Positions 15,701-25,500 of a DNA stretch of 64,000 nucleotides are shown one piece after another. Positions within the stretch are counted from its first letter, which is position 1. The number at the start of each line of letters is the position of its first letter. Origin of the DNA: Heterotrichella gracilis (lineage: Eukaryota; Sar; Xanthophyceae; Tribonematales; Xanthonemataceae); assembly GCA_032358255.1 (NCBI GenBank), contig JAULBX010025198.1, positions 1 to 64,000 of the forward strand, given 5' to 3'. The notes beneath the pieces are model-generated. The model saw nothing but the letters and a program-made list of their open reading frames with translations, was not told where the DNA came from and did no database searches. A program made the position numbers and the translations under genes.

Positions 15701-18700
15701 CTAGCAACTCCAAACCCTAGCAACCCTAAACCCTAAACCAGGCCAAGCGGGCGGATGTGGGGCTGGCAAAGGTGGAAAAACACACTAGCAACTATAAACC
15801 CTGGCAACCCTAAACCCAAAACCAGGCAAAGCTGGCGGCTGTGGGGCTGGCAAAGGTGGGGGAAAACCCTAGCAACCCCTTTTTAAAACCCTATGTGTCC
15901 AGCCCATCCCCACACCCTCTACCAAGTTGCCGAGAGCCCCAAGGTAATTGCCAACTCATTTGGCACCTTCTCCTACTAGGCCCTAGTTCAGGGTACCTCT
16001 TGTGTTTGGCGTTTAGGGTTTAGGGTGTTCCATGCCAGCTGCACGCCCTACACAATCCCCCTAGGGCCCGACCCATCCCACACACCCTCCCCCAGGTTGC
16101 CAACAGCACCGAGGTGGTCAACAACTCCTTTGGCACCTTCTCCTACATGGCGCCGGAGCTGTTTGAGTCGCCCAACTGCACCGAAAAGGTGGACATCTAC
16201 GCGTACGGCATCGTGCTGTGGGAGATCTGCACGGGGCTGACCCCCAGCAGAGGGGGGGTGACGCATCAAACCATGTGCGCACGCGGGGTGGAGGGGTGGA
16301 GGGGTGGGGGGCAGTCGTTGGGGTTGTGTGTGCGTGTGGGCGGGGAAGGGCCAGCTTAGTTTGGGTGCGGTGGGTATGGATTGCCTGATCCATGATACGG
16401 CTGCGTCGTGTGTGGGCGTGGTGGGCCGGCTGAGCGGGGATGAGGACGGCAGCGACTGTGTGCCAGGGCTGGGCATGTTGGCACATCATGTTGGCATGGC
16501 AGTGTGCTGGGCATGTTGGCATAGCATGTTGGCATGGCAGTGTGCGCGTGTGTATGTGTGTGTGCGTGTGTGTTTGCATGCAGATGGGGCAATGCACATG
16601 GGCAGGGGGGGGGGCATGACTTTGACGCAGGACAGGGGGATTGCTACAAACCTGGCATGCCTCCTGCCAGACCAGAAACCCTAAACCCTAAACCTGTACA
16701 ATTGTCTCCCCCCGCCTCTTCAGCACCACGCCCGCACCCCCCCGCCGCCAAGAGTTACAGTATGGCAATGGCACACCCCCTCCTCCCCCCCCCTTCCTCC
16801 CCCCCCGCAGCCAAGAATTACAGGATGGCAATGGCACCCCCTCCTCACCCCCCCTCACCCCTCCCTCACCACCCCTTTTTTTCCCCCGTGCAGCCAAGAG
16901 TCCCCCGACAACGTGCCCCTTGGCATTGAGGAGCTTGTGTTTGCGTGCATGGATGAGAGCCCTGACATGCGGCCCAGTGCAGAGGAGATCATGGATGTGC
17001 TCAACCCAATAGTGCAGGCACAGCTGGCGCAGATGCGCAAGAAGTCGCTGGGCATGCCGGTGAGGGGCTGGGGGTGGGCGGGAGGGGAGCGGTTGGTGGG
17101 GCGGGGCATGTTGGCGAGGGTTTGGGAGGGTGAGACTAGGTCATGGGTGTGCTGAACCCTATAGTGCATGCGCAGCTGGCGCAGATGCGCAAGAAGTCGC
17201 TGGGCATGCCGGTGAGGGGCGGTGGGATGGGAGGTTTCTAGGGGCGGGTGTTTGGGTGCTCAGTTTGATTGCAAAAGCGGTACAGAATGGGTATGCTCAT
17301 GCATAAATTTGTACCTGTATTCTTTTGAAGCTACCCCCGTCCACTTGCCCTACCCATTTGCCCGCCCTGGCATGTGCAGAGTCCTTTGCAACCCTGACCA
17401 ATTCGGAGTCTCCCCCACGCACCACCCGTGAACCTCCACCCCTCACCCTCGCAGGCCCGCTCTGTGTCCGGCATCGTTGCGGCAAAGGGCCCTGCCAGGG
17501 GGGATAGCGCACAGGAGGAGGCGGGGGAGAAACCCACCAGCGCCCCTGCAGCCATCGACACTACGCCGCTGGCAAGGGAGAGGGCGGTGCGCACCAAAAC
17601 CCTAGACAAACCCTGGCACCATGGGTTACGCATGTTGTCCCTGTGCCTGTGCATGCGTGTCCTGCATGTGGGTTGGCAGCTGGGGCATGTCAGAGGAGGC
17701 GCAGACTGGCAGGATCAAGCTCAGTGATCAGTGCAGCAGGGCGGACCAGGTTTGCACCGATGATTACTTGCCAGTGATCACCAGTGATCATCTGTGATGG
17801 TCAGTGATGGTCAGCAGTGTGGGATCAGACTGGCACAGGCAGCAAGAGCTACAGGGGCGCCTGGCCATCCCATGCACTCTTTCATGCGGGTGCTCCACCC
17901 ACCCACCCACCCCATCAGCCATGCACGCGCCATTCCCGCCTACGCCCCTCATCACGCAATCCCCACCACAACCACCGCCACGCCCTCCACTGCATCCTAT
18001 ACCCAAACTCTCTGACACCCCCCCCACTCACCACCCCCACCCCCCACCGCTCAGGCCGCCACCGCCATGCTGAAGGCTGCCGGTGGCCTGTCCGCTGTGA
18101 GTGGCCTAGTTAGCTTCATGCATGAGCGTGTATCCACAGACCCGGCGCTGCGGGAGCTGGTGGAGAGCGTGGGGCCTGTGCAGACCATGATGCAGATGGT
18201 GAGTGTAGGTTCAAGCACTCTTCTGTGGTTGTTTGTAGCTGTGATTCGGAGGTGTGGTTGACCCTGCGCAGCAGGAGCTGGTGGAGAGTGTGGGGCCTGC
18301 GCAGGCCATGATGCAGGCGGTAGGTGTTTGGCAGGTACACACTCGCATGCCTGGTGGGCATGCGGGCTTGCACATGTGGCGGAAAGCAAAGTGGAGCAAG
18401 GCAATGGCACACCTACCGTCGGCTTGCCTGGCACTCTTGTCAGTGTGGCAGATGCTGGCCAGCCAGTTGTGCTGCTTACTGCACTGCCGAGATGTAGTAC
18501 ATTCCCTCTTTGTTCTGAAAAGAAAGCATGGTCGATGTGGTCGTAATTGTAGCACAAACCACCTGCATGTCTATTGTACCCATCAACCTGGGGACTGTCA
18601 CGGGTGCGCATATCCACCTGCCTGCTTGGCGCAATGCACCACTGCATCACACCCCCCCCTCCCATGGTAACCTTTCCTGCATCCCTACCCTAGGCCCATG

Positions 18701-20173
18701 AAGTGTGGTGCCCATTGCCCATGCCATCATCCACCCTCCACCCCCCAGACCCCTCTGAATGACCCTCGCCACCCCACCCCCTCCCGCAGCTCCACCTGGT
18801 GAACTACGCCTTTGAGGGCGCAGCCTACTTTGACCCCTCGGCGCTGCGGGCTGAGCACCACGCCTTCATCCAGCGCCACGGCCTCACGCGCGCACACTGG
18901 GGGGCGCTGTACCGCCACCTCAAGGCGGCGGTGCAGATATGCAAGGTCAAGGAGGTGGGTGCGTGGGGTGGTGGTGGTGGTGGTGGGACCCTTGTGTGGG
19001 GTGATGGGTGGTTGTGCACTGGGCAGGGGGTAGGAAGGCATGATAGGGTGGAGGGCAGGAATCATGGCTGTGCATGCGGCTGGTCATGTGGACCCCTGCT
19101 CTGCCGGCATGGCGGGTGCACACACTGCAGTCAACTGTGCAGGGTTTAGGGTTTTAGGGTATGAGCAGTGCCTTGACACGTCAAATCCCTGGCCCGGCAT
19201 GGGCACATCTCATAACAAATTGCCATGTTGTTCCTGCTGACCCAGCTTGGCCTCATCCCCCCACACCCCACGCGCCCCCACCGACCCTGGTCTTGCTCAC
19301 CTTGCCCCTCCTCCCGCGCACACATACTCATCGGCCCCCCTCTTTGCTTCCCTGCAGGAGGTGGCCAAGCGCATGCTCATCAACGTGGAGACCAGCGAAG
19401 AGGTTCTGCCAGAGTCGCCCACGCGCGCCGCACCGCCGCTGCCCGCCGACCCCGAAACCCTGCTGCAACTAGACGTCAAGCCCAAGCCCCCCGCCAGGCC
19501 CAAGCCCGCGCCCAAGTCGGCGCTCAGCAAGCGCACCGCCACCGGCCCCATGCGCAAGGCGGACGCGCCCCACGGGCTGGACGCGCCCGAGCTGCACCGC
19601 GGCGGGAAGAAGGGGCTCAAGTTTGCGCCGGTCCCCGAGGACCCGGTCGAGGAAGCGGAAGCACAGGAAGGCCCTGTGGCCGAGCCGGACGCGGCCAAGC
19701 CGAAGAAGACGCTACGCTTTGCCGACGAGGCAACCAATGAGGAGGAGTTGATGCCGCGCTCCTCGTCTGCGCCGCAGGCCGGGTCGCCGGAGGCGTCGGA
19801 GAACCCGGCAACAACGTCGGGGGCCAGCGCCGCGGCTCCGGAGCGCCCCCGGCAAAAGAAGTCCCTGCGCTTTGCCGACGACACTAAGGACGACGAGGAT
19901 GAAGGCGCCGCCCCGCCCCCGTTTCCAACCCCGGCCCCCGCCCCATCCGTAGTCACCAGCAGCAGCTCGAATGGGGGCAAGGCGGCGCGCCCCGCGCACC
20001 CCGCAGCCCTGCGCTGGAAGGATGCAGCCGCCAAGGTCAAACCCGCGGTGATGTTGATGTCTCGCAAGACCAGCATGTCGGCGCCAAAGATCCAGGCCTC
20101 CAACCCATTCCTCAAGGCCATTGGGGCGCAGGGGGGCGCCACCATGGCCAAAGCCAAGTCGACATTCTATTGA
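9752..20173 (+). CDS. TKL-type protein kinase with SPF-repeat N-terminus
   Basis: Twelve exons: 9752-11459, 11728-11875, 12733-12874, 13725-13883, 14531-14643, 15546-15687, 16096-~16295, 16894-17059, 17455-17586, 18055-18198, 18790-18954 and 19358-20173; about 1,344 residues. The exon 7 donor is uncertain: GT at 16296 keeps phase, GT at 16258 does not. Residues 1-570 are low-complexity Ser/Pro/Gly with SPF repeats. The kinase domain spans about 655-915: glycine loop GEGAYGKVY, VAIK lysine, HFDIKSPN catalytic loop (Phe replaces the usual Arg of HRD), DVG in place of DFG, APE, and the DIYAYGIVLWEI and RPSAEEI helices. Catalytic Lys and both Asp are kept, so activity is likely. The 430-residue tail is mostly disordered and carries three KKxLRFA-type motifs. 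It probably phosphorylates Ser/Thr in a signalling cascade (family inference). Almost every intron carries exon-edge echoes. Confidence 0.9.
11014..11250 (+). repeat. 54-base in-frame coding repeat (SPF units)
   Basis: Four near-identical 18-residue units of the form GFKKPSPFNSSG plus a variable hexapeptide lie head to tail in exon 1 of the kinase gene. Looser units (RKPASPFNPSG, KKSPFHSSG, KKSPFGG) extend back to about 10300. Near identity of the last units points to recent slippage or unequal exchange in frame. Confidence 0.88.
11808..12262 (+). repeat. exon 2 tail plus intron repeated three times
   Basis: A unit of about 185-200 bases runs from the GGACTCCAACCTGGGC part of exon 2 through its donor and about 120 bases of intron. 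It recurs starting near 12007 and 12188. Each extra copy has a TGTAG acceptor-like end before GACTCCAACC and a CG/GTGAGT donor. The extra copies are shifted in frame relative to exon 2. Confidence 0.85.
12521..12732 (+). repeat. three echoes of the head of kinase exon 3
   Basis: The exon 3 head (GTGACCATGATGAAC at 12733) is preceded by three decayed copies, each GTGACCATGACAAA-like, near 12527, 12589 and 12670. Each sits after a pyrimidine tract and a CAG- or TGC-like acceptor. Each continues into CCCTGATTACC or CCCTTAACC telomere-like DNA. Spacing is about 62-80 bases. Confidence 0.8.
13671..13724 (+). repeat. echo of the head of kinase exon 4
   Basis: An acceptor GCAG followed by about 30 bases repeats the exon 4 head (VYRGLLNKR) one base short of identity. 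It runs straight into CCCTAAGCCCTAACTCCCC and a second acceptor that opens the true exon at 13725. The unit is 54 bases, so splicing to the first acceptor would keep frame: VYRGLLNKRTLSPNSPPQ would be inserted before the real exon. Confidence 0.85.
14006..14029 (+). repeat. 24-base microexon-like echo of kinase exon 4 tail
   Basis: The segment repeats the end of exon 4 (LQSPYIVQ) as LQSLYIVQ. It has a GGCAG acceptor before it and a GTAGGC donor after it, and a length divisible by three. It lies 120 bases downstream of the true exon end at 13883. Confidence 0.7.
14281..14530 (+). repeat. three echoes of the head of kinase exon 5
   Basis: Copies of FMGVGMDKD coding DNA occur near 14281, 14367 and 14452, each followed by CCCTAA-type DNA and a C-rich tract, before the true head at 14531. 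The spacing of about 80-86 bases gives a clear tandem ladder that ends at the real acceptor. Confidence 0.87.
14718..14757 (+). repeat. echo of the tail of kinase exon 5
   Basis: About 40 bases repeat the exon 5 end (DCIKSGVARWSN with TGG changed to AGG) including the following GT donor. TTAGGGTTAGGATTAG-like DNA separates it from the true exon end at 14643. Confidence 0.85.
14775..14878. repeat. GGGTCA hexamer array
   Basis: About ten contiguous GGGTCA units, with CTAGGG and GGATCA variants at the left edge, lie in the intron after kinase exon 5. The array resembles a degenerate telomere-like repeat that has expanded as a 6-base unit. Confidence 0.88.
15386..15437 (+). repeat. echo of the head of kinase exon 6
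   Basis: A GCGCGCAG acceptor and about 45 bases repeat the exon 6 head (GSKIALDIAMGLHFL) upstream of the true acceptor at 15545. The copy then runs into a stop after LYSNF. Confidence 0.87.
15742..15855 (+). repeat. two 30-base microexon-like echoes of kinase exon 6 tail
   Basis: Segments 15742-15771 and 15826-15855 each repeat the last 30 bases of exon 6. Each has an ACCAG acceptor built from CCCTAAACCAG-like DNA and a GTGG donor. They would encode AKRADVGLAK and AKLAAVGLAK, in phase 0 like the exon 6 end. They would duplicate the DVG metal-binding loop, the second copy lacking the Asp. Confidence 0.8.
15926..15980 (+). repeat. echo of the head of kinase exon 7
   Basis: A degenerate copy of the exon 7 head (VVNNSFGTFSYM; the copy reads about VIANSFGTFSY then a stop) sits about 145 bases upstream of the true head at 16096. 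Confidence 0.75.
16738..16893 (+). repeat. echoes of the kinase exon 8 acceptor region
   Basis: Two copies of a C-rich tract plus GCCAAGAGTTACAG or GCCAAGAATTACAG, followed by GATGGCAATGGCAC-like DNA, precede the true exon start CCAAGAGTCCC at 16894. Only the first eight or so bases match the exon, so the unit is mostly intron. Confidence 0.65.
17141..17211 (+). repeat. echo of the tail of kinase exon 8
   Basis: About 70 bases repeat the end of exon 8 (VLNPIVQAQLAQMRKKSLGMP), including the CCG/GTGAGG donor, about 150 bases downstream of the true donor at 17060. The last 45 bases are almost identical, so the copy is young. Confidence 0.9.
18275..18319 (+). repeat. 45-base microexon-like echo of kinase exon 10 tail
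   Basis: The segment repeats ELVESVGPVQTMMQM as ELVESVGPAQAMMQA. It is preceded by a GCGCAGCAG acceptor and followed by a GTAGGT donor, and is exactly 15 codons in phase 0. Inclusion between exons 10 and 11 would keep the frame. Confidence 0.8.
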
Positions 20174-20208
20174 CACAGTTTTAGGTGCGCGCGGGTGTCC
20201 TGCCGCAC

Positions 20209-20213
20209 TGTAA
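20209..20213 (+). terminator. TGTAA polyadenylation signal
   Basis: TGTAA occurs 36 bases after the kinase stop codon. This pentamer is the common poly(A) signal of chlorophyte algae. The placement implies a very short 3' UTR, and other signals may be used. Confidence 0.4.
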
Positions 20214-21302
20214 AGTGGCTCCAGTGCACTGTGTGGCGTGGAACGGCAAGCGGTCGCAGCGTTTGTATGTATGGGTGTGCCCAACTGCGGGTGCAGCGTT
20301 TCTATGGGTATGCCCAGTTGCGGTATTATAGGACTACAATATACCCCACATAACTACCCACCCACCACCCGATTTGGGCGCTGTCCTCGCCGCTCTTGGG
20401 TCTGTATGAACCTATTTCTGTTGCAGTTGAGTGCACTGCTTGGAGCTTTTGCTGGGTGGCACTGGCCTGCATGCAGCTTTGTCGGTGGGCATCCATGGAC
20501 ACAACCTGGAGGTCCAGTTTTAATAGGTGGTTTGTCGTGGTAGTTGACACCTTTTTCCCAGGGCTGCAAAGCTCACTGTTTACTTGTTGCCTTCCAAAGA
20601 TACAACTGCTTTCAGTTTGGCGTGGTACTCACTTGCCCCAGGCCTGGGTGCAGCATAAATTATGGTCCCTCACTCATTCTTTCAATTGTGATTCTCCGAC
20701 CTCCAAGGGTTGGTGTATACAAATTTGGCAAGTGTGGCTGCAACAGTACTGTAATTGCTGTGCACCCCTTGTAAAACACCTTGTAGCCTGCTCAAGCTGG
20801 GATGAACCTCGTCTCACACCCTCAGAGTCAGTGATGAAAGCAATATCGCCGGCGGCCACAGTTACTCCACAAACTCAGTGTGCCAACAGGAGAGCGGTAC
20901 ATGTTGACTGCTCAAACTCCAATGTTGGTGTGAATAGCTCAATCATTCAAACGAAAAACCACGGCCCTGTGCACCTACTGTACTGTACTGTACGTGCTCA
21001 TTTTCCTGCTTCATTCTCTGAGGTATAGACGTGTCTCTCGCTTGCGAGACTTGTTTACTAGTCATGACATCATGGACCTGGCATGCCCACTAGCTAGTAG
21101 GTTATAAACCGGTGACGGGCTGAAAATGCCTTTTCTATTTGTTTGTTTGTAACCCAATATCGTTTGCTCACACTGGCACGATGCTGATGACAACTGGTGC
21201 TCATCTTAGGTGAAAGGTGGCGGAAAGGGACATCACTTGCTGCAATGTGAGTTGGAGTATCGGTAACACCCTGTGTTGGGAGGGTTGACAACGGCGCATA
21301 CC

Positions 21303-21395
21303 CAACTTTCAATTGCTGCAGAATCCGTCAAGGATAAGCGACAGATTCGACTACAGCAAGTCTGCACAAAGCGCACTGGGCTATTGGAGGTTCCG
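21303..21395. repeat. short dispersed repeat, four copies, two per duplication unit
   Basis: A block of about 50-110 bases beginning near CAGCTTTCAATTGCTGCAGAA and running through AAGCGGCAGCTGCTTCGAC and CTCCTGCACAAAGTGCAATG recurs at about 22105-22215, 27963-28010 (partial) and 28838-28950. Within each large unit the two copies lie about 820-870 bases apart. It is upstream of each pseudokinase gene; function is unknown. Confidence 0.65.
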
Positions 21396-22583
21396 TGGTA
21401 GGTGCTCTGCTTCCTCGCTAGCTACCGTGCGTGGTGCGCGCAGAAATTGGCCTCAAGAGTGGTTTCAGAGTCGCTCCTCGTGCCAGCCTCGTGCCCGCCG
21501 GCAGCCAGTAACTTGTGTTGCGCCAACTGAACTTGGAGGCTGAATAAGTATTCAGACAGGGTGTTGACAACCATGTTATGGTAACGGAGATATATATGCC
21601 AGCAATAAGCAGTCCGTTTGCATATATTGCCGCAAGCCGTGCGATAGGCGCATGCATACCAGAAGTGGACGGTCCCCGCATGAACAAGTGGCGTGTACTG
21701 CCTTGAGGTGAGGAGACGGCGGGCCATATAAGCAGTGGGCGGCGGGGTGATCCGAGCATAAAGCAAAGTGAAGTGGTTTACACACACGCAGGTTTGGCCA
21801 AGATCTCCGCCCATGAACCAAACGCAGTTTCCCGCGTTCGTAAGTCAATTCTGGCCCCGCATTCTTGCGTACTTGCACCACATATTTGTTGTGCACCCGA
21901 ACCCTCTCTGGGATACCCGGTGCTGGTATAAGAAACTCGTGCAGTAAATCGTGTGTGCTGGCAGCAAGCTGGCCATGGGTACGCAGCTTGTGCCATGGCC
22001 ATGCATGGCGTCTGCCTGTGGCTATTGCTTGCGCGCCCTTGTTTGTGTGCGAGCGCAGCTCTGTAGCGCAGGTCACGCAATAACATGTAGGTGTGGGTTG
22101 ACGCATGAAACGGTTCAAAACCAGCTTTCAATTGTTGCAGAACTCCGTCCTCAAGAGGCCAAGCGGCAGCTGCTTCGACTTCAACACTCCTGCACAACGT
22201 GCAATGCGCCATTGAACACGCTTGTTGGTTTGTCAGCAACCACCAGCAGTCAGCAAACCGGGAAGGTGGGTCCAACGCTGCCTGCAGGAGCAGCTACACC
22301 CACGCCTTGTTCAGGGGTTACACCCCAATCACGGTCGGAGGGGTCAGCCTCTCGAGAGTCATATGAGGTTTTGCGCTGCATGAGCTCTTGATAGGTCCAT
22401 TTTCCGGCCCCAAAACTTTTACTGGACCCCAAGCCAACTGTTGGGCTCATGCGTCAGTTGTCACCCAGCTGTAGTGTGGTGGCCAACAAGCAGCTCTAGC
22501 CAAGTCCACCGCTCCTATCCGCAACACCAACCATACCCTGGCCACTCCACAGCCTAGCCACTCGTGCGCAGCCCACAGGACCA

Positions 22584-25500
22584 ATGCCACATGGTAGCGC
22601 CTCCACCACCCAATGCTGTGCGAGGGCCCTTGCAACCGTCAGGAACTGTTTGATCCTGGCAGCCCTGGCACAGTGCTCACTTTGGCACCCCTGGGTGGTG
22701 AGTAAGGTGCTGCAGCAGGGGGCAGGGCTGGGGGCGGAGGTCTGGGCGCAGCCACTGTCAACCCCACGCGCCCAGACAAGCAACGCCGGTGAGCTGATGC
22801 AAACTCGCCCGTGCATACCTGTCTTGTGCATGCTTATATATGCTGGTACATACCATGCAGGAAGCTTGCATGTGGACATCTCTTGCACCATCCCGCATGC
22901 AGCCATGCCGTAGCTTCCATGCCATCCCCTTGCTGCAATCACCTCCCCGCCACAGCTTCTGTCCACAGCTAGTGCAAATATCCTGACGTCCTGCGCACCC
23001 ACGCAGTGCCTACCGCCCCCCGTCCCTCCCCACCACCACCTGCCCCCCACCCGTCCGACTGGGAGCCAACGGAGCCCCTCATGCTCCTGAGCAGCATACG
23101 AGCGGTCGTGGCGCATTACATGCTGCTTGTGGTCAAGCTGCTTGCCTCCGCCATCTTAACCGTGGTCATCACCCTGGCCCTGTTGCTGCTGGTCGAGGCG
23201 CTGGCATCTCGCTTTATCAAGGAACCCCTTGTGGGGCCCATCAGGCAATGGCTGATGGCAGGGGAGCACGTGAACAGGTAATCACCATTACCCACGTTGC
23301 ACACTAATTTTCCGTGCCTTCAGTTCCTTTTTTGTTTATCATACAAACAATTTAACTCCAAATCATAAGATAATATTAAAACAATTATAAATGATATATG
23401 TAAACATATGATAAATATAGCCCATACACACAGATACATATATATAGACTCATGACATGTATAACTCATAAACATGTCATTGCCCCCCCACGCCCTTACA
23501 CACCTCCATGGTTGCCTCCCCTTTACAGGCCCCACCCAGAATCCCAAGAGGCTTCCTCCCCTGGCAAGGCCACACACCCCCTCCCTCCCCTAGCAGCCAA
23601 ACTCCGCACCCACCACCCACCGCCTGCCGCCCCACCAACCGATTGCCCCAAGAGTGTAAATGTTGCGCCCCGCCGGGTGTACCCCGACGCCCGCTGGGCC
23701 CTCCCCCCTGCCTGTGACTGGTACATGTCCGCCAGGGACGTGCACCTGTGCACCGGTGCAGGCGGCTGCAAGTGTGTCCTGGGCAGCAGAAAAGGGGGCA
23801 AGGTGAGGTGTCAGAAGAGCACTAAGAGCACAAGCTGTCCATTCATCCACTTCGGTCACATTCACTAGAGTCACATTCACTAACGTTTTAGCAATGAAGC
23901 CACATCACCAGTCCATCTTGCACGTGCGGGTTTGATCCTGGCACATAGCATGATGGGATCAGTGTGAAGGGGTGGATTGAAGGCTATGTGAGAATGGAGT
24001 GGGCACTTAATCGCCGTATGTACTTAATTTACTCAATTGTACTTAAGGCATGAGACCATATTATATCTTGATAGAATCAAATATTAAACCCATTGCCCCA
24101 TCTTTACCGTATGCAATCATGGTGAAGCTCTGCTGATCCACTGGTTGTGGCTCATCATTGCTGTGGTGGCGCCCTATGCATGCATACAAGGCATCAGCGT
24201 CCTGAACGACGTCATATGCCACTCTACATGTAGGTTAACCAACCAATACTCCCATTCACACTGTTGGGTCACGCGCAGTCTTAGGCACGCGTGCACAGGC
24301 AAGATGAGCCACACGCCTCCCATAATAACCCTAAACCCTAACCCCTTGCAGGTGTACAAGGCTATGTGGAAGGATTCCCTCTACATCGCCCTCAAAGTGA
24401 TTTCCACCCCTCCGCCAGGCACCCGAGGCAGGCAGCAGGTGCTGCACGCGCTGAACACTCTTAGGGCTTGCCGCTCGCCCTACGTGGTCCAGTTCCTTGG
24501 GGCTTCCTTCAGCCACTGTGGGGACAAGGGGGTGATAATGAGCGATCTGATGGAGGGGGGGGATTTGCACACAATCCTGAAGAACCCCAAGGGCTTGCCA
24601 GGGCGCAGTGCCTACACCTGGTACAACAGGTAATCCTTGGAACCCGATTGTTAGCACCCTATGTTAGCTCTGTTACCAATCCGATGGGTGATCTGTGCAG
24701 GCTAGCAGCCATTTTATGCCAACAAATAAGGATGCCAATTGCTGCCAATTGCTGAATTCTGCAGCACCAGCCATATACGGACCCACTGGCAGTGCTCCAC
24801 CACTGTCAGCTCTTGTTACTTCAGCAAAGTAATGCCGCCTTAACCCGTCCATATATACCGATACCTGCCAGAGCTCCTCCCCTACTAAATTGCATGGTGT
24901 GTCCTCCTTGCAGGGGCAAGCGCATCGCCCTGGATGCCGCCCTGGGTCTGCACAGCCTGCACCAGAGGGGGGTGGTGCATGGTCACCTAAGGGGCACAAA
25001 CATACTGCTCAACAAGGACGGGCTGGCAAAGGTGGGTGGGGCAACAATGGAGCCCTGACAGGGTGTCCGATAGCCGGCCTAGCCTTGATTTGAACACCCT
25101 AGGGTATCCACCAACTGCTCCACCCTAGTGGAGGGTACCACCTGGTGACAAATGCAGTGTTGTGGCCACTCTTGTTATCGTGGGTGGCGGCCATTGCCAA
25201 GGTTTGGCCACACGCTACTGTAACAGCACACGCCTCCAGGGCTGCAGCTCATTAGCGACGCATTTCAAGCACTGCAGGTATGCAACGCGCTATCCTGGAC
25301 CTGCTTTCTTGTGATCGCAGCCTGACCAACCCCCACATGCCTGCAGGTGTCAGATCCAGGCCTTGCCACCGCCCTGGGCCAGCACCCCAAGGGCCTGCCA
25401 TTAGCATCCCATGCCCACCGCAACCGCCCAGTGGCGGGTGCCAGCTGGCGGCGCGGGCACCCCTCCTGGCTGGCCCCTGAGGTGGCGGATGTGGGTGTGG

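Larger units (their letters stand above)
20174..22583. other. intergenic region upstream of pseudokinase A
   Basis: No coding exon is recognised. From about 21303 onward the DNA aligns with 27963 onward (start of the segmental duplication), so the last 1.3 kb before the pseudokinase is shared by both copies and probably holds the duplicated promoter. Minus-strand open frames at 21576-22118 and 21778-22275 are not conserved as frames in the second copy. Confidence 0.5.

Noticed and set aside
16096-16257. Ending kinase exon 7 at the GT of 16258
   Set aside because: It would put the next exon out of the frame that encodes the conserved RPSAEEI helix. The GT at 16296 restores phase, but remains to be confirmed by cDNA.
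19297-20157. 286-residue minus-strand open frame over the last kinase exon
   Set aside because: Shadow of a GC-rich exon with strong third-position bias on the plus strand.
21576-22275. Minus-strand gene upstream of pseudokinase A
   Set aside because: The aligned DNA upstream of copy B does not keep the reading frame, so the similarity is that of shared non-coding DNA.
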